A stretch of 64,000 nt of DNA from Oscheius tipulae (lineage: Eukaryota > Nematoda > Chromadorea > Rhabditida > Rhabditidae). A model generated the notes under the pieces. It searched no databases and was not told where the DNA came from. It saw nothing but the letters and a program-made list of their open reading frames with translations. The stretch is taken from contig JASJZH010000003.1 in the NCBI GenBank assembly GCA_037178975.1, positions 186,001 through 250,000 on the forward strand, read 5' to 3'. The position numbers and the translations under genes are program-made. This document shows, piece by piece, positions 22,723 through 33,160 of the stretch; the stretch's first letter is position 1; each line of letters starts with the position of its first letter.

Positions 22723-23463
22723 GTCTCTTGCTCATTGAAACAATTTCTCGCTACAATAAAATGTATCTACAATTGTAACACATTTCTTGTGCGTCTGGCA
22801 AGGACGTGCACCGACTATGTTTCACTCTCTAGGGAGGCTTATCTCCCATACTGGCTACTAATATTTACAGCAAGGAACGAAACGGTTTCATGTATGTTTC
22901 ATCTCGCAGACGGGAAGTCTGGTAACAAAGTTTCCAACTTGTGCTATCCGCGACTTGATATGTGGTTAGCTACAAAAGATTTAGCATCGTAGCTCATTCA
23001 TTCATAAATAACTTTTTTACCATAAACGGGGTACGACTTGCTAACGGCTGGATCTCGGTAGTAGGAACAGTACAGTATAGTCGCTGTGAAAGCTCTGCTT
23101 CTAAAATGTCTGTGTCTTTACTACTACGCTGTCGATAAATCACAAAGATATGATCTAGTTGGTACCAAAACAGTTGTGTGTGAGTTAAAGGAGTTAGGGA
23201 GGAAACACTCGATATAGCGCGTGATGAAACAACGACAGAACTACTGTTTGATCCCTTTTTCTTCTTTTTCAAAGTAACATCTCTGAGTTTATATAGCATC
23301 CGGATTTGAGATAATTCGAGAATATCCAGTTATAGCTACGATACTGCCTGCACTATGTTGAAGGTTTGTTTTGATGATAGTCAGGCTGTCTAAAAGTTCA
23401 AATATGTGTTTTTATCGGTTAAACTGTTTAACATACCGTTGATGGTTATTTCTCATGGTCCTA
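22723..23463. other. Intergenic region downstream of the receptor kinase
   Basis: 3' flank with AATAAA near 22756, then about 700 nt with no supported gene. Short open frames here lack start context, domains or splice partners. Confidence 0.4.
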
Positions 23464-23631
23464 TTAAAACTTGCTATTAAAAAAGAACCAGTCAAAAATC
23501 AGCTGATTGCTTTTTTTGGAGTCGTCAAAGTAATAGGCTTGTGGTACAGCTGGAGTTGTTGCAGTAATAGCTACCGCAGAGTTGAAGTAAAACCAGGCCG
23601 CGACACTTGCGACGGTGATGAGGAGCTTCAT
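23464..23631 (-). CDS. Possible tiny secreted protein, single exon
   Basis: Predicted 55 residues starting MKLLITVASVAAWFYF, a plausible signal peptide, then SAVAITATTPAVPQAYYFDD and a polar/aromatic end. An earlier in-frame ATG gives eight more residues. TATAAGAGG lies about 40 nt upstream on this strand, as expected for a TATA box. No family recognised. Small size and lack of splice evidence keep confidence low. Confidence 0.4.
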   Translation of the reverse strand: MKLLITVASVAAWFYFNSAVAITATTPAVPQAYYFDDSKKSNQLIFDWFFFNSKF

Positions 23632-23959
23632 AATAGAGCTATTGAAGCAACTCACAGAAGCACACGCCTCTTATAGAAAAAAATTGTAGTTTGAATCTCT
23701 TACATTTAACAAAAATGAAAAAAAGAAACAAGAATTTTAAGACCTTGGATTTTCTTTAGACCTCCGTTTCTTAAATAGGACCGACTTTTACAGCAGCTCA
23801 GAGGAGTTGACAGGTTTCATGCCTGATTAAGAAGGAGAGTTCGTTTCGGAGTAATTACCAGTATTAGATGGCAAGTCAACTTTGGATTCGCTGTAGCACT
23901 TTGATTGTGTCACAGTAACCAGAATATGGTACTGATGTATTATATGTAAGATGTTTATT

Positions 23960-24506
23960 TCACACGTTAGGCATGCCGGGTACGTAAGTTCCTTGCTCTG
24001 GGGTTCCAGCTTCTTCTGCCTCCTTGAGTGTCTTCTTGATCGTCCAGGCCAACAAGCCCTGGACCACCAGTATCAGAACGATAGCAATGATAAAGTATCC
24101 GATTCCAATCTCTTGGCCGGAACTTTTTCCGAGTGGGTCCAAGAAGATAATGTTGATCAGTTGTAGGACCACACCGATGCCCATATTGGCTATCTGCACC
24201 CAGAAGGCGATTCGAAGAAGTTTTCGATCCATTTTATAGGCCGCAAACAGGGTGAAGCTGGCACTCCCGAGCTGAAGAGAGTTTTTCTAAGTTTTTTGAG
24301 TACATACCACCACGAGCGCGTTAACTAGTAGAACAGCTGCCGACCCAGGACGAGTACCGAAATCCAGACTGATCGAATTGAGCAATTGGCCAACAATAAT
24401 TAGGCTGGTCCAGACTATCAGGCAGGTCTGAAGACGAGATTAATACAGTTTTTGGGATGGAACGAACCCTTGCAGCGCAACAGCCACATCCAGAGTTGTT
24501 GTCCAT
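23960..24506 (-). CDS. Four-helix membrane protein (family 1), 3 exons
   Basis: Predicted 156-residue protein. Exons in coding order: 24468-24506, 24308-24427, 23960-24271. It starts MDNNSGCGCCAAR; TCLIVWT opens helix 1; FAAYKMDRKLLRIAFWVQIAN joins helices 2 and 3; LLAWTIKKTLKEAEE follows helix 4, with a Pro/Gly-rich end. The helix-1 exon is 18 nt shorter than in the 14.7-18.5 kb copies. A consensus CTGATAAG (24593-24600) lies about 90 nt upstream, suggesting GATA-factor control. Separated from the array by the receptor kinase. Function unknown. Confidence 0.85.
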
Positions 24507-24776
24507 TACAGCTGACGAGGTGGAGAGAAATTGGGAGGGAGAGATAGGGAGTCAGTGTTTAGGCTTCTTTATGTACTGAACCCTTATCAGGTAATGAGTG
24601 TATATCCGGTATGAAAACAATTTCCTACTATGTTTCAACTCGCACTTTAGACGTAGATGGACAACAATCACATTTACCCGTTCCGTACCGTAAATAGAAA
24701 GCTCAAATGTGATAGATTTATAAGGTAATAGGCATTACACGGTTATCATTTTAACATTTAACAATCAGTCGTGCAT

Positions 24777-27325
24777 TTAGTAGTCAGAACACTTTCCCAC
24801 ATCGCTTCCTCGTCGACAAGTCATACCATCAGGATGTGGACCACGTAGAGCCTGAGCCATTTCTTCATAAATACAAGCCTTGAAGGCCTACCTTATCTCT
24901 ACCCATTTTTCTAACAAAGTATAATTTAACATCATCATCATCATCACCAAACTCAAACTCGCAATCTCTGACATTCAGACTCCTGAAGTGCTCCACGATA
25001 TCATCTTCTCCCATCCAGTTGGGAATGTGTTGCACAATCAACTGGTAAGGACCTTTAGTGGGAGTTTTGGCTTGCTGAAATCTCTCTGTCTCTCTGCCTC
25101 TGTTTCTCTGTTGCTCTCCGTCTCTTTCTCACTTTGTCTTTCTGTCCTTCTATCTCTTGTCTATATATATGTTGCAGTTCATACTGAACGACCGTTTTTA
25201 TTGAACGGAACTAGCTTGTATTGAACAAACAATTTGAACTAGTTCATACTGAACAGTTTTACCGGATTTTGCGATTTTCTTTTATTTTTACGCATTATCT
25301 GTCACTTTTTCTGTCTAAAAACTCTTTTTCTGATGTCAAGACATGAAATCCCCCTTTGAACGTAGAAAAATTTAAAAATCGAAGTAGCTAAGAGAATGCG
25401 TGCGTTTTGATAGTGCATGAATAATTGTAGAAAATACGCACTTTACGGGAATTATTCTTCGATTTTTCTACGTTCAAAGGGGTTATTTCATGTCCTGACA
25501 TCAGAAAAAGAGTTTTTAGACAGAAAATGGGTAAAAATAAAAAAAATCGCAAAATCCGGTAAAGTTCAAAATAAATGACCGTTCAATATGAACTGCAACA
25601 TATATATATATATATTTTTTTGTCTTTCTGTCTCTGGAACTAGGTCGCTAACTATAACTTAGAACTTGCCGGAAAACTTACAGATGTCCCTTGAACAAGC
25701 GACGGAGGCGACGTCAATAGAGGGGCTGGGATAGCCGGATCCAAAGGTGGAGACACTGGAGACATGAAGGCTGGAAGGGCATACGAAGGCTCTGGATCAC
25801 GAGATGGCCTAGCAACTGAAGGCGTAAGGAGAGGAGGAGCACTGGGAGCTACTGCGACAGGTTCCTGGAGAAAGTTTTTTTCCATTTCAAGATAGTAACG
25901 AACACAGCGAGGCTTTTTGTCAAGGTTTTCCATAAAGGCAACGTGTCTGGCTTTATGAACTACATTGAGCTGGGACGGACTCAACGCTCGCCCAGGATGT
26001 TCCACTCTACGGACACTAAGATTTTCCATCGAGGCGGAAGGAGGTATTCTATGGTTTGCCTCATGATTCACCCTCTTCTTATTTAATTCAATAGTAGCAG
26101 GTCGATCACCTCCCAAGTACAGCTTCCCGGATACTCCTAGAGCCTAAACAGATCTTGGGAAAGTTGAAAACGGCACACTTACCCTCAGTGCAAGCTCATG
26201 ACTCTCAAAGTACATGTAAACGAAGCCTTTCCTCTCCCAGTCTCTGGGACGAACTCCTTTGACAGACCCAATTTGGTCAGGACATAACTTTATCTCAATA
26301 TCTCCGAGAGTGACGCCTGAACCGAAGTGCCGGACATAGACATTTTCAGGATAGTCCGCTGCCTGAAGAGTAAATGTCAAAGACAGAGATAGAGTCTTAC
26401 ATCATTGTATCTTGGAGAGAATGGCGTGTACGACAGTATGACAGGGGCAGGCCATTTGTTTATAAAAGTTCCTTGGAAGCTCGCTGCCTGAATCTAAGGA
26501 TTTTCGGTAAGTGTTTCATTGTACCATTTCAGAAGCCTCTCTGGTCGTAAACGCAATACTTCCTTTCTTTAGATAGTTCTCTACTGGCTCGATAGTCACT
26601 GTTCCTATGTCCCCACACAGCTTAAAAATGGCACGAAGTTCTTGTTCCGTCGTTCCGGGAGGAATGTTCCCTATATAGAGCATATAAGAGCCTTGCTGTC
26701 GGGGGATAGCGACTGTCGTCTTGGGCAGATCTATTATAGTTGGTCGCTTTGAACTAAATCGAAAACCGTAGCGAAGAAACTGAAAAGATTAGATTTAAAA
26801 TAGCTTTTGGACAACCTCTTCACGGGCTTCTTCCGTTTTGAAGTCGACATAAACTGTAACATTATTTTTCTTATTGTTAGGCTCATATATAATATCCTCG
26901 TAAAATTTGTCTTCGTGGCGTACACGAAGATCAGCCATAATATTTTGCCTAGTTATTGGCTCTTGCATTTCGACTCGTGCCCCGTACTTGTGTTCTGAGG
27001 CCGCGAAGATGGAAAGAGGGTAGCCCAAGCCTTCGTGAGTGTCCACAAAGGGGGATTGAAAAAACTTTCTTGCCTGGAATATGAAATTGACAGTGAGACA
27101 GAGAGACAGTACCTTATTAATAGAGTCCGGATCTTCAAATGTCACGAATCCATAAGCCCTCGATACGGAGGAATCATCGTAGTGATTTACTTCTGTTTTT
27201 GTAATAGCCCCACAGAGCGAGAATGCCGCTTCCAGAGAAGGCTCATCAATGCTCGCAGGCAAGTTTCCAACATATATTTTTGACACTGAAATACTGAATA
27301 CATGGATACGCAAATGGGGCTTACT
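24777..27325 (-). CDS. Multi-RRM RNA-binding protein (module A), 9 exons, split start codon
   Basis: Predicted 546-residue RNA-binding protein. Exons in coding order: the A of the ATG at 27325, then 27113-27285, 26816-27073, 26525-26779, 26401-26487, 26183-26362, 25682-26143, 24892-25041, 24777-24851. RRM1 has KIYVGNLP (RNP2-like) and AYGFVTFED (RNP1-like). A second RRM-like segment has MLYIGNIPPGTTEQELRAIF and GSIAFTT, a third VYVRHFGSGVTLGDIE and GFVYMYFES. After a Pro/Ser-rich linker, QLIVQHIPNWMGEDDIVEHF opens a fourth. It starts about 118 nt after the stop of the upstream RING-RRM gene, next to a TTGCTAG acceptor, so the two are probably one operon with trans-splicing. Intron 7 holds a MITE. 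RNA target unknown. Confidence 0.85.
25170..25600. mobile_element. MITE-like foldback element, TA-flanked
   Basis: Terminal inverted repeats start TGTTGCAGTTCATACTGAAC on the left and end with GTTCAATATGAACTGCAACA on the right, flanked by TA-repeat DNA. Inside, arms of about 120 nt are near-perfect complements (for example ACTCTTTTTCTGATGTC and GACATCAGAAAAAGAGT), with a loop of about 60 nt. No transposase is encoded. TA flanks suggest a Tc/mariner-type mover. It lies in intron 7 of the multi-RRM gene A. Confidence 0.85.
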
Positions 27326-27442
27326 GATTTTATCCTAGCAATATTTAGATGCTTGAAACGTTTTATATGTTCAAGGATCAAATGATAGGAGATAGGAAAT
27401 GAAAAATAACATTGAGGGAGTGACAAGAAGCTATTAAAAGAT

Positions 27443-28247
27443 TTAATTTCGAGGAGGTATTTCGACTGTGACGGTCTTCTCTTCAAAATCCTGGCCTCTC
27501 AACTTAGTCCCAGTAAGTTTTAAAGCCTAGTAAACGAATTTTGACCATTAAAAAGCGAAACGTTTCTCACCTTCACTGCTTCTTCTCTACTCCCGAACCA
27601 AATGTAGGCTTCACCAGACTGCTTGGCAAAGATATCTTCGCAGATTACTAACTTCACAATGTTGCCAACATCGCGAAATTTTTGTCGCAATAGATCCTCA
27701 TTTACTGGCGGTAAATTTTTCACCAGTACTACCCAAATTCGGTTGCACAAATCATCGAGGCCCATGACCTGGTGATCCTGAAAAGGTTTTCTATCTCTAT
27801 GTCTTCTTGAGTCTCTCTTTCTCTTTCTGTCCATCTATCTCTCTGTCTCTCTGTCACTCACTCCTTCAGAAACCAGTGAATCTCCAATCATGAAATGTGC
27901 GACTGCCTTATGATCGTCGACGATAACAGGTTTCTTGACACCTTTCTTAATTTCCTCCACTACTTTTTTTGCAGTCGTAATTTCGTTTTTTCTCTCTTCT
28001 AAATGCAGAAGGAACTCTAGAAAAAAGGAAATGTCTTCAACATAAAAATATCCATACCCTCAGCCAAGTAGTTTTTAATGGGATTTGTGAAGGAATAAAC
28101 ATTGCAACCGAAGCAGAACCCCGTTGACGAATTGTTGAAGCAAAGTGCACAGATACTATGGCCACAGGATCCAAAGTAAGGAATCCGTTGCTTTGGCTCA
28201 AAGTAATGCCGACAAGAGACACAGCATAGGTCGCTCTCCGTAGACAT
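27443..28247 (-). CDS. RING finger + RRM protein (module A), 4 exons
   Basis: Predicted 211-residue protein: a likely E3 ubiquitin ligase with an RNA-binding domain, an arrangement known from CNOT4/Mot2. Exons in coding order: 28058-28247, 27862-28016, 27571-27777, 27443-27526. The RING is at residues about 8-55 (CVSC, CGHSIC, LC, CFGC: full C3HC4 spacing). It is followed by a charged helical linker and an RRM (IWVVLVKNLPPVNEDLLRQKF, RNP1-like GEAYIWFGS). The ATG follows a TTTTTTTTGAG acceptor by four bases, suggesting trans-splicing. It is the upstream member of a probable operon with the multi-RRM gene. The closest relative in the window is 37149-38647, with the same exon phases. Substrate and RNA unknown. 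Confidence 0.85.
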
Positions 28248-29097
28248 TGGTCTCAAAAAAAAATGGAAGAGAGGAGAACGTTCGGACGGGAAACAAATAA
28301 GCTTTTTACAACGCGCCATCCCCCTGTTATCTCTTGTTGGGGCCGAGACTTTCCACTTTTATCACCATGCTATTTCATGTTAGCAACGTTAAGACATTTC
28401 CTTTGCTCAGTGTGCAGCAGCCCATATAAAGTTTTTGTTATTATCAAACAGTTAGATAGTGGCTCTCTCTTGCTCTACTTTCCGCCGAACTCGTAATTGA
28501 CACTGTTTGTGCGTGGCCACGACACAGAATGATAATTAATTGCAGTCAGTTTGTGTCAGAAGTTTGCAAATCGGCAAGTTGGAGATAAAAAGAATTGCTC
28601 TTAGAAAGAGTCACACAGTAGAGCAAAAGTAGTTGGCGGCGAAGCAGCCTGATAGCTGTCACTTGAGCCTCCTAGGGTCGATAGCATTACTTGTACCCTG
28701 TTAACACAGATGAAGTTTAGAAAGAGAAAATCTGACTCTGACTTGAGTTTCACCCTCAGACCCGACCCGGCACGGAGTCGGATTGAAATTTTCGGCCCTA
28801 CATCCAAGTGTAGTTGTCCGTCTGTCTCTTCCAAATCCTAACACTGTTTCTTTCTGAATCCTTCCGTACTCATGAGTTCATTTATGCTTCTGTCAACCTG
28901 TCACTTTCTATACCTGTCCCGGTCAGCCTGCCTTTCTTACGCGGGCCGTCTTTGAGCTACCGCAAAAGGAGCAACTCTCTCTCTCTCTCTTCATAAATGA
29001 CTCTTGACCTAATCTTTTAACAGGAACTGCCATCTTTTTTTTCGAGAACGCAGACACACAGCTCGACAGTTCAGTTTCATTCACCTCTAGGAAAAGT
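28248..29097. other. Divergent promoter region between two RING genes (module A)
   Basis: About 850 nt between the minus-strand operon and the plus-strand RING gene. No supported coding sequence; a frame at 28601-28834 on the minus strand begins TTG and shows no domain. Expected to hold both promoters. Confidence 0.45.
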
Positions 29098-29714
29098 ATG
29101 TCCGAAAATGAGAACAGGTTCCTAGAGTGCCATATCTGTTATGAGAAATACGGTATTTCTCTGCATCGTTGTGACGTTTAAACAAATTTAGATTCCCATT
29201 CGTGCCTCCCTTATATGGCAAACTGTGGTCATTCCGCTTGCAAGTTCTGTTTCGAAAATATGCTACAAAGGGGAATTGACAAGTGCCACTGTGGAAATAG
29301 TCTTGGAGAGGCGAAGCCCAACAAACTTGTCATTGGTTGTCCCTAATAGTTATTCCAAAACCTCCGGGTTTCAGCTATCCTTGATCGTCTGGACCAGATC
29401 CAGGCCGAGCACATTGCTATAAGGAAGTCTGTGCTCCGAATGTGTCCTGAGGACCAGTCCACAACTGAACAGTCGTCCAGTTCACGCGAAGATACCATGT
29501 GAGTTGTCCCCTATCCTCCAAAACTGCCTATACAGTCAAAATGCCTCGGTCTTCGTGGAGCCCTTTTTCGGACCACAAGCTCAGAGAAGACATTTAAACG
29601 AGTGGGTTACCTATGTTAGGTAGATAAAGCTTTTTTAGGAGACAGAATCCGTATCCAGCCGAAGCATTCCGCCGACTATCCATGCTCAGAATGAACTATA
29701 AGAGAAATCAATAA
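29098..29714 (+). CDS. RING finger protein with truncated RRM (module A, plus strand)
   Basis: Exons 29098-29152, 29192-29335 and 29375-29498 encode a RING (CHICYEKY, CGHSACKFC, CHCG) and a linker beginning DRLDQIQAEH. They match the complete RING-RRM gene at 39513-40420 in sequence and intron position. Beyond that the copy falls apart. Only NASVFVEPFFG of the RRM start and the RQNPYPAEAFRRL tail remain, about 55 residues of RRM core are missing, and no normal-sized intron joins the tail in frame (candidates are 19-33 nt). It may still make a RING-only protein or be decaying. AATAAA overlaps the stop of the tail frame. Confidence 0.6.
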
Positions 29715-30010
29715 ATTTTGCTGTTGGATGCCACTCCAATCTTTCTGTGTCTAGAGACTGAGAGACAAAGGGATAGAGAGATAGCCTGCCGAGACAGGAA
29801 GTATCCTGGTAAACTGTGATTTCGTTTTAAATTTTAGGAAATAGATATTCTCCCTACTACTAAAACGCAAAGGTTCGTGAGCGCAACATAATTGACAGGG
29901 CATGTCCTGTCGACTTTGCTTCTGTCGAGTCATGCCCTGACCTTCAAAACTGGGAGGGACGGCATATCTCGTACCATCTGTGAAACTCAAGCAGACAGTC
30001 ACAAACAAAT

Positions 30011-31324
30011 TTATTTTCCCGGACAGAAACCACATCCTACCGGACACAGTGTCTTCTTCTGACTCCCAGTGTAGAAAGATTGTGAACAGAAACCGTTAGC
30101 GATCCAATACTGGCAATGCTCGTGATCGACACACTTGGGAATAGGAGTAGTGGAGGTGGTAGGATCTACTCCACAAAGATTACAAGTGCGCCGACAATGC
30201 TGCACAGCATAGTCGGGATATTCGGAGCAGATGTTTGGCACTGAGGCACAGTTCGATTCCTTGTCGTAGCAGCAGAAGCCGCAGCTCGCCGGGCATTCCT
30301 CAGTGATCGTGGCACGCCAATTGAGGTCCTTGCAAATGGATTCCGTTACAAATGAACATTGAAGTTTAGGATCTGCAAACTTTGTACTCTTGAGCATTCC
30401 AATCAGATCCGTTTACGACGAAGAGAATGTACGTTTTTATGTCTTTTACTAGTCTTCAAAAAGTTTTCTGCTGCCGGGGTTTCGAACGCCCGCCCGTCAC
30501 TTTTGTTGTCTCTTCAATTAGTTTCGGGAACCCGTGCGCGGCTTCTGCCTGAATGACCCAGTCGGATAGCGCACTGTCTACAAAACAAAAATGCGTCTGT
30601 TTAAGGCAGGATAAGGTGGTCGGCTTGAAATTCTGCTCACCTAATCTCAATTTTCGGAGGGACGATGACATTTTTAACTTGTTATGTCCTGCAAAGTTGT
30701 ACAGTTTTTGAGATCTACAACTTTGCAGAACATCACAGAAGCCGAAAGATGCATTCTTAATCCCGAAACGGTAGCTGAAATAGTAACAGCTATGAATTTC
30801 GCACAGGATTGGCCGGTCTGCGCGCACAGGTCTTGTTGGGTTTGATTCAGCATTGGTTACATCTTCTCATGGAGTAAAACACCCTCAAAGAAACTTTTTG
30901 CGTCCTTGAAAGAGCACTGTTTTTTTTTAACAAACAGACAAACAGCATTGAACTTCAGGAAGTATGAGAGAGACGACGTACTTGGCTTGTTTGAGCAGGT
31001 AGTGTAGGCTTTAGTCTCACAGCAGTATCCACAATGTTTTGCACAGTAATCGACGGCCACAGCCTTGTGCCGTGGTTCGAATGTGAGTCCTTCATCGGAG
31101 GACCAGCACGCGACGGGTCTTGCCTCGTTGCCATAGGTTGCAACCTTCGACACACCGAAGAGCCCCAGGCACGTTTCATCCGATACAGCATTTGTGCAAA
31201 AAGTGGCATTCACACTGTATGTGGACATCCCAGACTGGGCAAGTGTGCAGTTGAGATCCTTCTTGTTGATTTCGGCCGAACAGAAACATACCATAGAGGC
31301 GAGTAGAGGGACAAGAGCTAGCAT
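30011..31324 (-). CDS. Secreted ShKT-domain protein, 2 exons
   Basis: Predicted 234-residue secreted protein. Exons in coding order: 30982-31324 and 30011-30372. A leader (MLALVPLLASMVCFCSA) precedes a Cys-rich N-terminal module that ends CAKHCGYCC. Then come ShKT-type six-Cys modules ending CPASCGFC, CRRTCNLC and CPVGCGFC; the last contains HCQYWIANGFCSQSFY. ShKT modules are short disulfide folds common in nematode secreted proteins and can block potassium channels in some animals; no such activity can be inferred here. The C-terminal module is closely related to that of the divergent gene at 31901. AATAAA overlaps the stop. The 609-nt intron carries a tRNA-like element and a palindromic repeat. 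Confidence 0.85.
30469..30575 (-). pseudogene. tRNA-like element (degenerate)
   Basis: On the minus strand: CTATCCGACTGGGTCATTC resembles a D-arm, and GGCGTTCGAAACCCC a B box about 80 nt later, wider than in a tRNA without an intron. Shares TAATTGAAG with the element at 33883-33955. Lies in the ShKT-gene intron. Confidence 0.35.
30640..30790. repeat. Palindromic dispersed repeat, copy 1
   Basis: Core arms ATGTCCTGCAAAGTTGTA (about 30684-30701) and TACAACTTTGCAGAACAT (about 30716-30733), with weaker complementarity extending outward. Same family as the copies at 32882, 51690 and 55740. Confidence 0.7.
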
Positions 31325-31900
31325 GCTGGGTCACGATTGGCACTGTTGGGTCAGTCATTTTAAATAGAGGCTTCTTCTGCAGGAGGATTGACGTGGGATC
31401 AGCAGTTTCGTCTGTACAAATAAGCAAAGGGGACTATAGTATGGTGCCATTCGGCTAGGTGTGGGAGTTTGTGGAAGAAGCCTCCACGATTGCAAAGCTA
31501 CACAGGGTGACACAATCCCCGGAAAACTCGGCCCGGTTCAGAGCAGAAATGTGTTTATTCAGTTTCCAGGTTGGAGTCGAACCTTGGTCGTTCGATTCGA
31601 AGTTGTGACTCTCAGGATTATACCATGCCTTTGGTAAAAATTTAGGAAAGCTCTTCTTGCTAGAGTGGGATGGCAACGTTCTATAGCCAGCTTGATGTAC
31701 TCTTCAAAATTAATTAGATTCAGCCCGAGTTTCAATGTCTCTGTCTCTGTTGCACAGCTCATATCAATCTAAAAACTTGTCTTTGCAGCGCGGCCCACTC
31801 TTTGCTATGCACATTGGGGTTCAATGCTGCAACTATATGCGCAGCTTGATGCCAACTCAGTTGGTTACTTGATAAGCCGGTGAGGCAAAACCATTTCGGC
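31325..31900. other. Divergent promoter region between two ShKT genes
   Basis: About 575 nt shared by two head-to-head secreted-protein genes; contains a tRNA-like element at 31562-31632. No supported coding frame. Confidence 0.45.
31562..31632 (-). pseudogene. tRNA-like element (degenerate)
   Basis: Minus strand: GGCATGGTATAATCC (D-arm-like) and AGGTTCGACTCC (perfect B box) at tRNA spacing; stems do not pair well. Probably tRNA-derived. Confidence 0.4.
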
Positions 31901-32673
31901 ATGACAATGTGGCCAGTCATACTCGCGTTGGTAGCTCTAGCTCGTGCACAATGTCCCGGCGGCATGGTCGTAGTCGGACGTTAGTTTTTCCCCCAATTCA
32001 AACATTGATGTCCATTTCAGCCAAGATTGGCGGCCAGTGTCCAACAACAACTACAGCCGGAAGCGGCGACAACTGTTGCCAGAGCCCACCATGCGTGGAC
32101 AAGGCCACCAACTGTGTCGTGAACACCCGACTCTGCACCGATACTCTGTATGCTAGTTTGATGGCGGAACAATGTGCCGAGTCCTGTGGGAAGTGCAGCA
32201 GCACCCCGAACAGTCAGCCAGTCTACGGGAACTGCGGTGTCAATTGGGCAATGTCCCTTGGTCCTTGCGCCAGCCAAATAGCTGCAGCACCATGTGGAGC
32301 TGGCAACTTTGTGCAAGAGGGCTATGCTTGCGATATCACAGCAGTCGAATGCTGTCCCACAGTCGATACCAGCGATCCTAGCTATGAGCTGGGACCAGCT
32401 GTGGGTGGAATGTGTGCCGTAGGATATGTTGCAGTGTACGGCACTGTCGCTGATCTTACCGGTGACGGCATTTGTATTGCTCTAAGATCTATGCCTGAAT
32501 CCACCTACGTGCCACCAACGAGAACTGCGACAACACCATCTCCAAACAGTTGTGGGTCGAATGCCGACTGTGACAGATGGATGCGGAATGGATTCTGTAC
32601 CTCGGCCTTCTACTCATCAGCTCAAAAGAAGGGCTACTGCGGTGTCGGATGTGGGCTTTGTAGTGGAAAATAA
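31901..32673 (+). CDS. Secreted ShKT-domain protein, 2 exons
   Basis: Predicted 243-residue secreted protein. Exons 31901-31979 and 32021-32673. Leader MTMWPVILALVALARA is followed by a Thr-rich stretch, an ShKT-like module (CVDKATNCVV to CAESCGKC), a middle Cys-rich domain with GGMCAVGYVAVYG and GDGICIA, and a C-terminal ShKT module (CDRWMRNGFCTSAFYS to CGVGCGLC). The last module matches that of the divergent gene at 30011-31324 nearly cysteine for cysteine, so the two are duplicates turned head to head. Likely a secreted, cuticle- or gut-related protein; activity unknown. Confidence 0.88.
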
Positions 32674-33160
32674 CGACAGATATAAAATGTTCTATGTATT
32701 CCATCACTTGTTCAGGTGTCAGCCATTTTGATACAATGTACTGGGAATTTGTACAACACTGAGAGTTCGACTCATTTCGGCCTGATGAGTTTCCTTGAGG
32801 GGGGATGTCGTCTATCCCGAGTCAGAGCATCGGAATATGAAATGCAGCAATAAGTGAACGTTTATTAAGATAGAATAACATTTCGCGTTTTTTGGGGTGA
32901 ATACAACTTTTTCTGTTGTGCAAAGTTGTAGATCAGATCACGAGCTACAAGTTTGCAGAATATCAGAAAGTCAGAAAAAGTCGTCTTAACCGCGAAAAAC
33001 GCGAACGTATTTCTTACCTAAGGTGGTGCTTATATTATATTACTTATATTACGGTAAGTTATAATTTGCGTTTTTGCGAGGAAAACTGGGTTGGAAAAAA
33101 CCTCACACCATAATAGTTAAGTAATTAAAGGAGGAAGAAAATGATGAACTCTAGAAGAGC
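32674..33160. other. Intergenic spacer with palindromic repeat copy 2
   Basis: Between the converging 3' ends of the ShKT gene and the multi-RRM gene B. Apart from the palindromic repeat nothing is supported; a plus-strand frame at 32916-33113 arises from the repeat. Confidence 0.45.
32882..33006. repeat. Palindromic dispersed repeat, copy 2 (longest hairpin)
   Basis: Outer arms TTCGCGTTTTT and AAAAACGCGAA, inner arms GCAAAGTTGTAG and CTACAAGTTTGCAGAA; the whole 125 nt can fold into one long hairpin. Same family as copies at 30640, 51690 and 55740. Confidence 0.7.

Noticed and set aside
28601-28834. Minus-strand frame with LRAGSGLRVKLK
   Set aside because: Starts at TTG; no upstream exon or homologue.
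31998-32381. Frames on both strands within the ShKT gene
   Set aside because: Shadows of the 31901-32673 gene; no leader or Cys pattern of their own.
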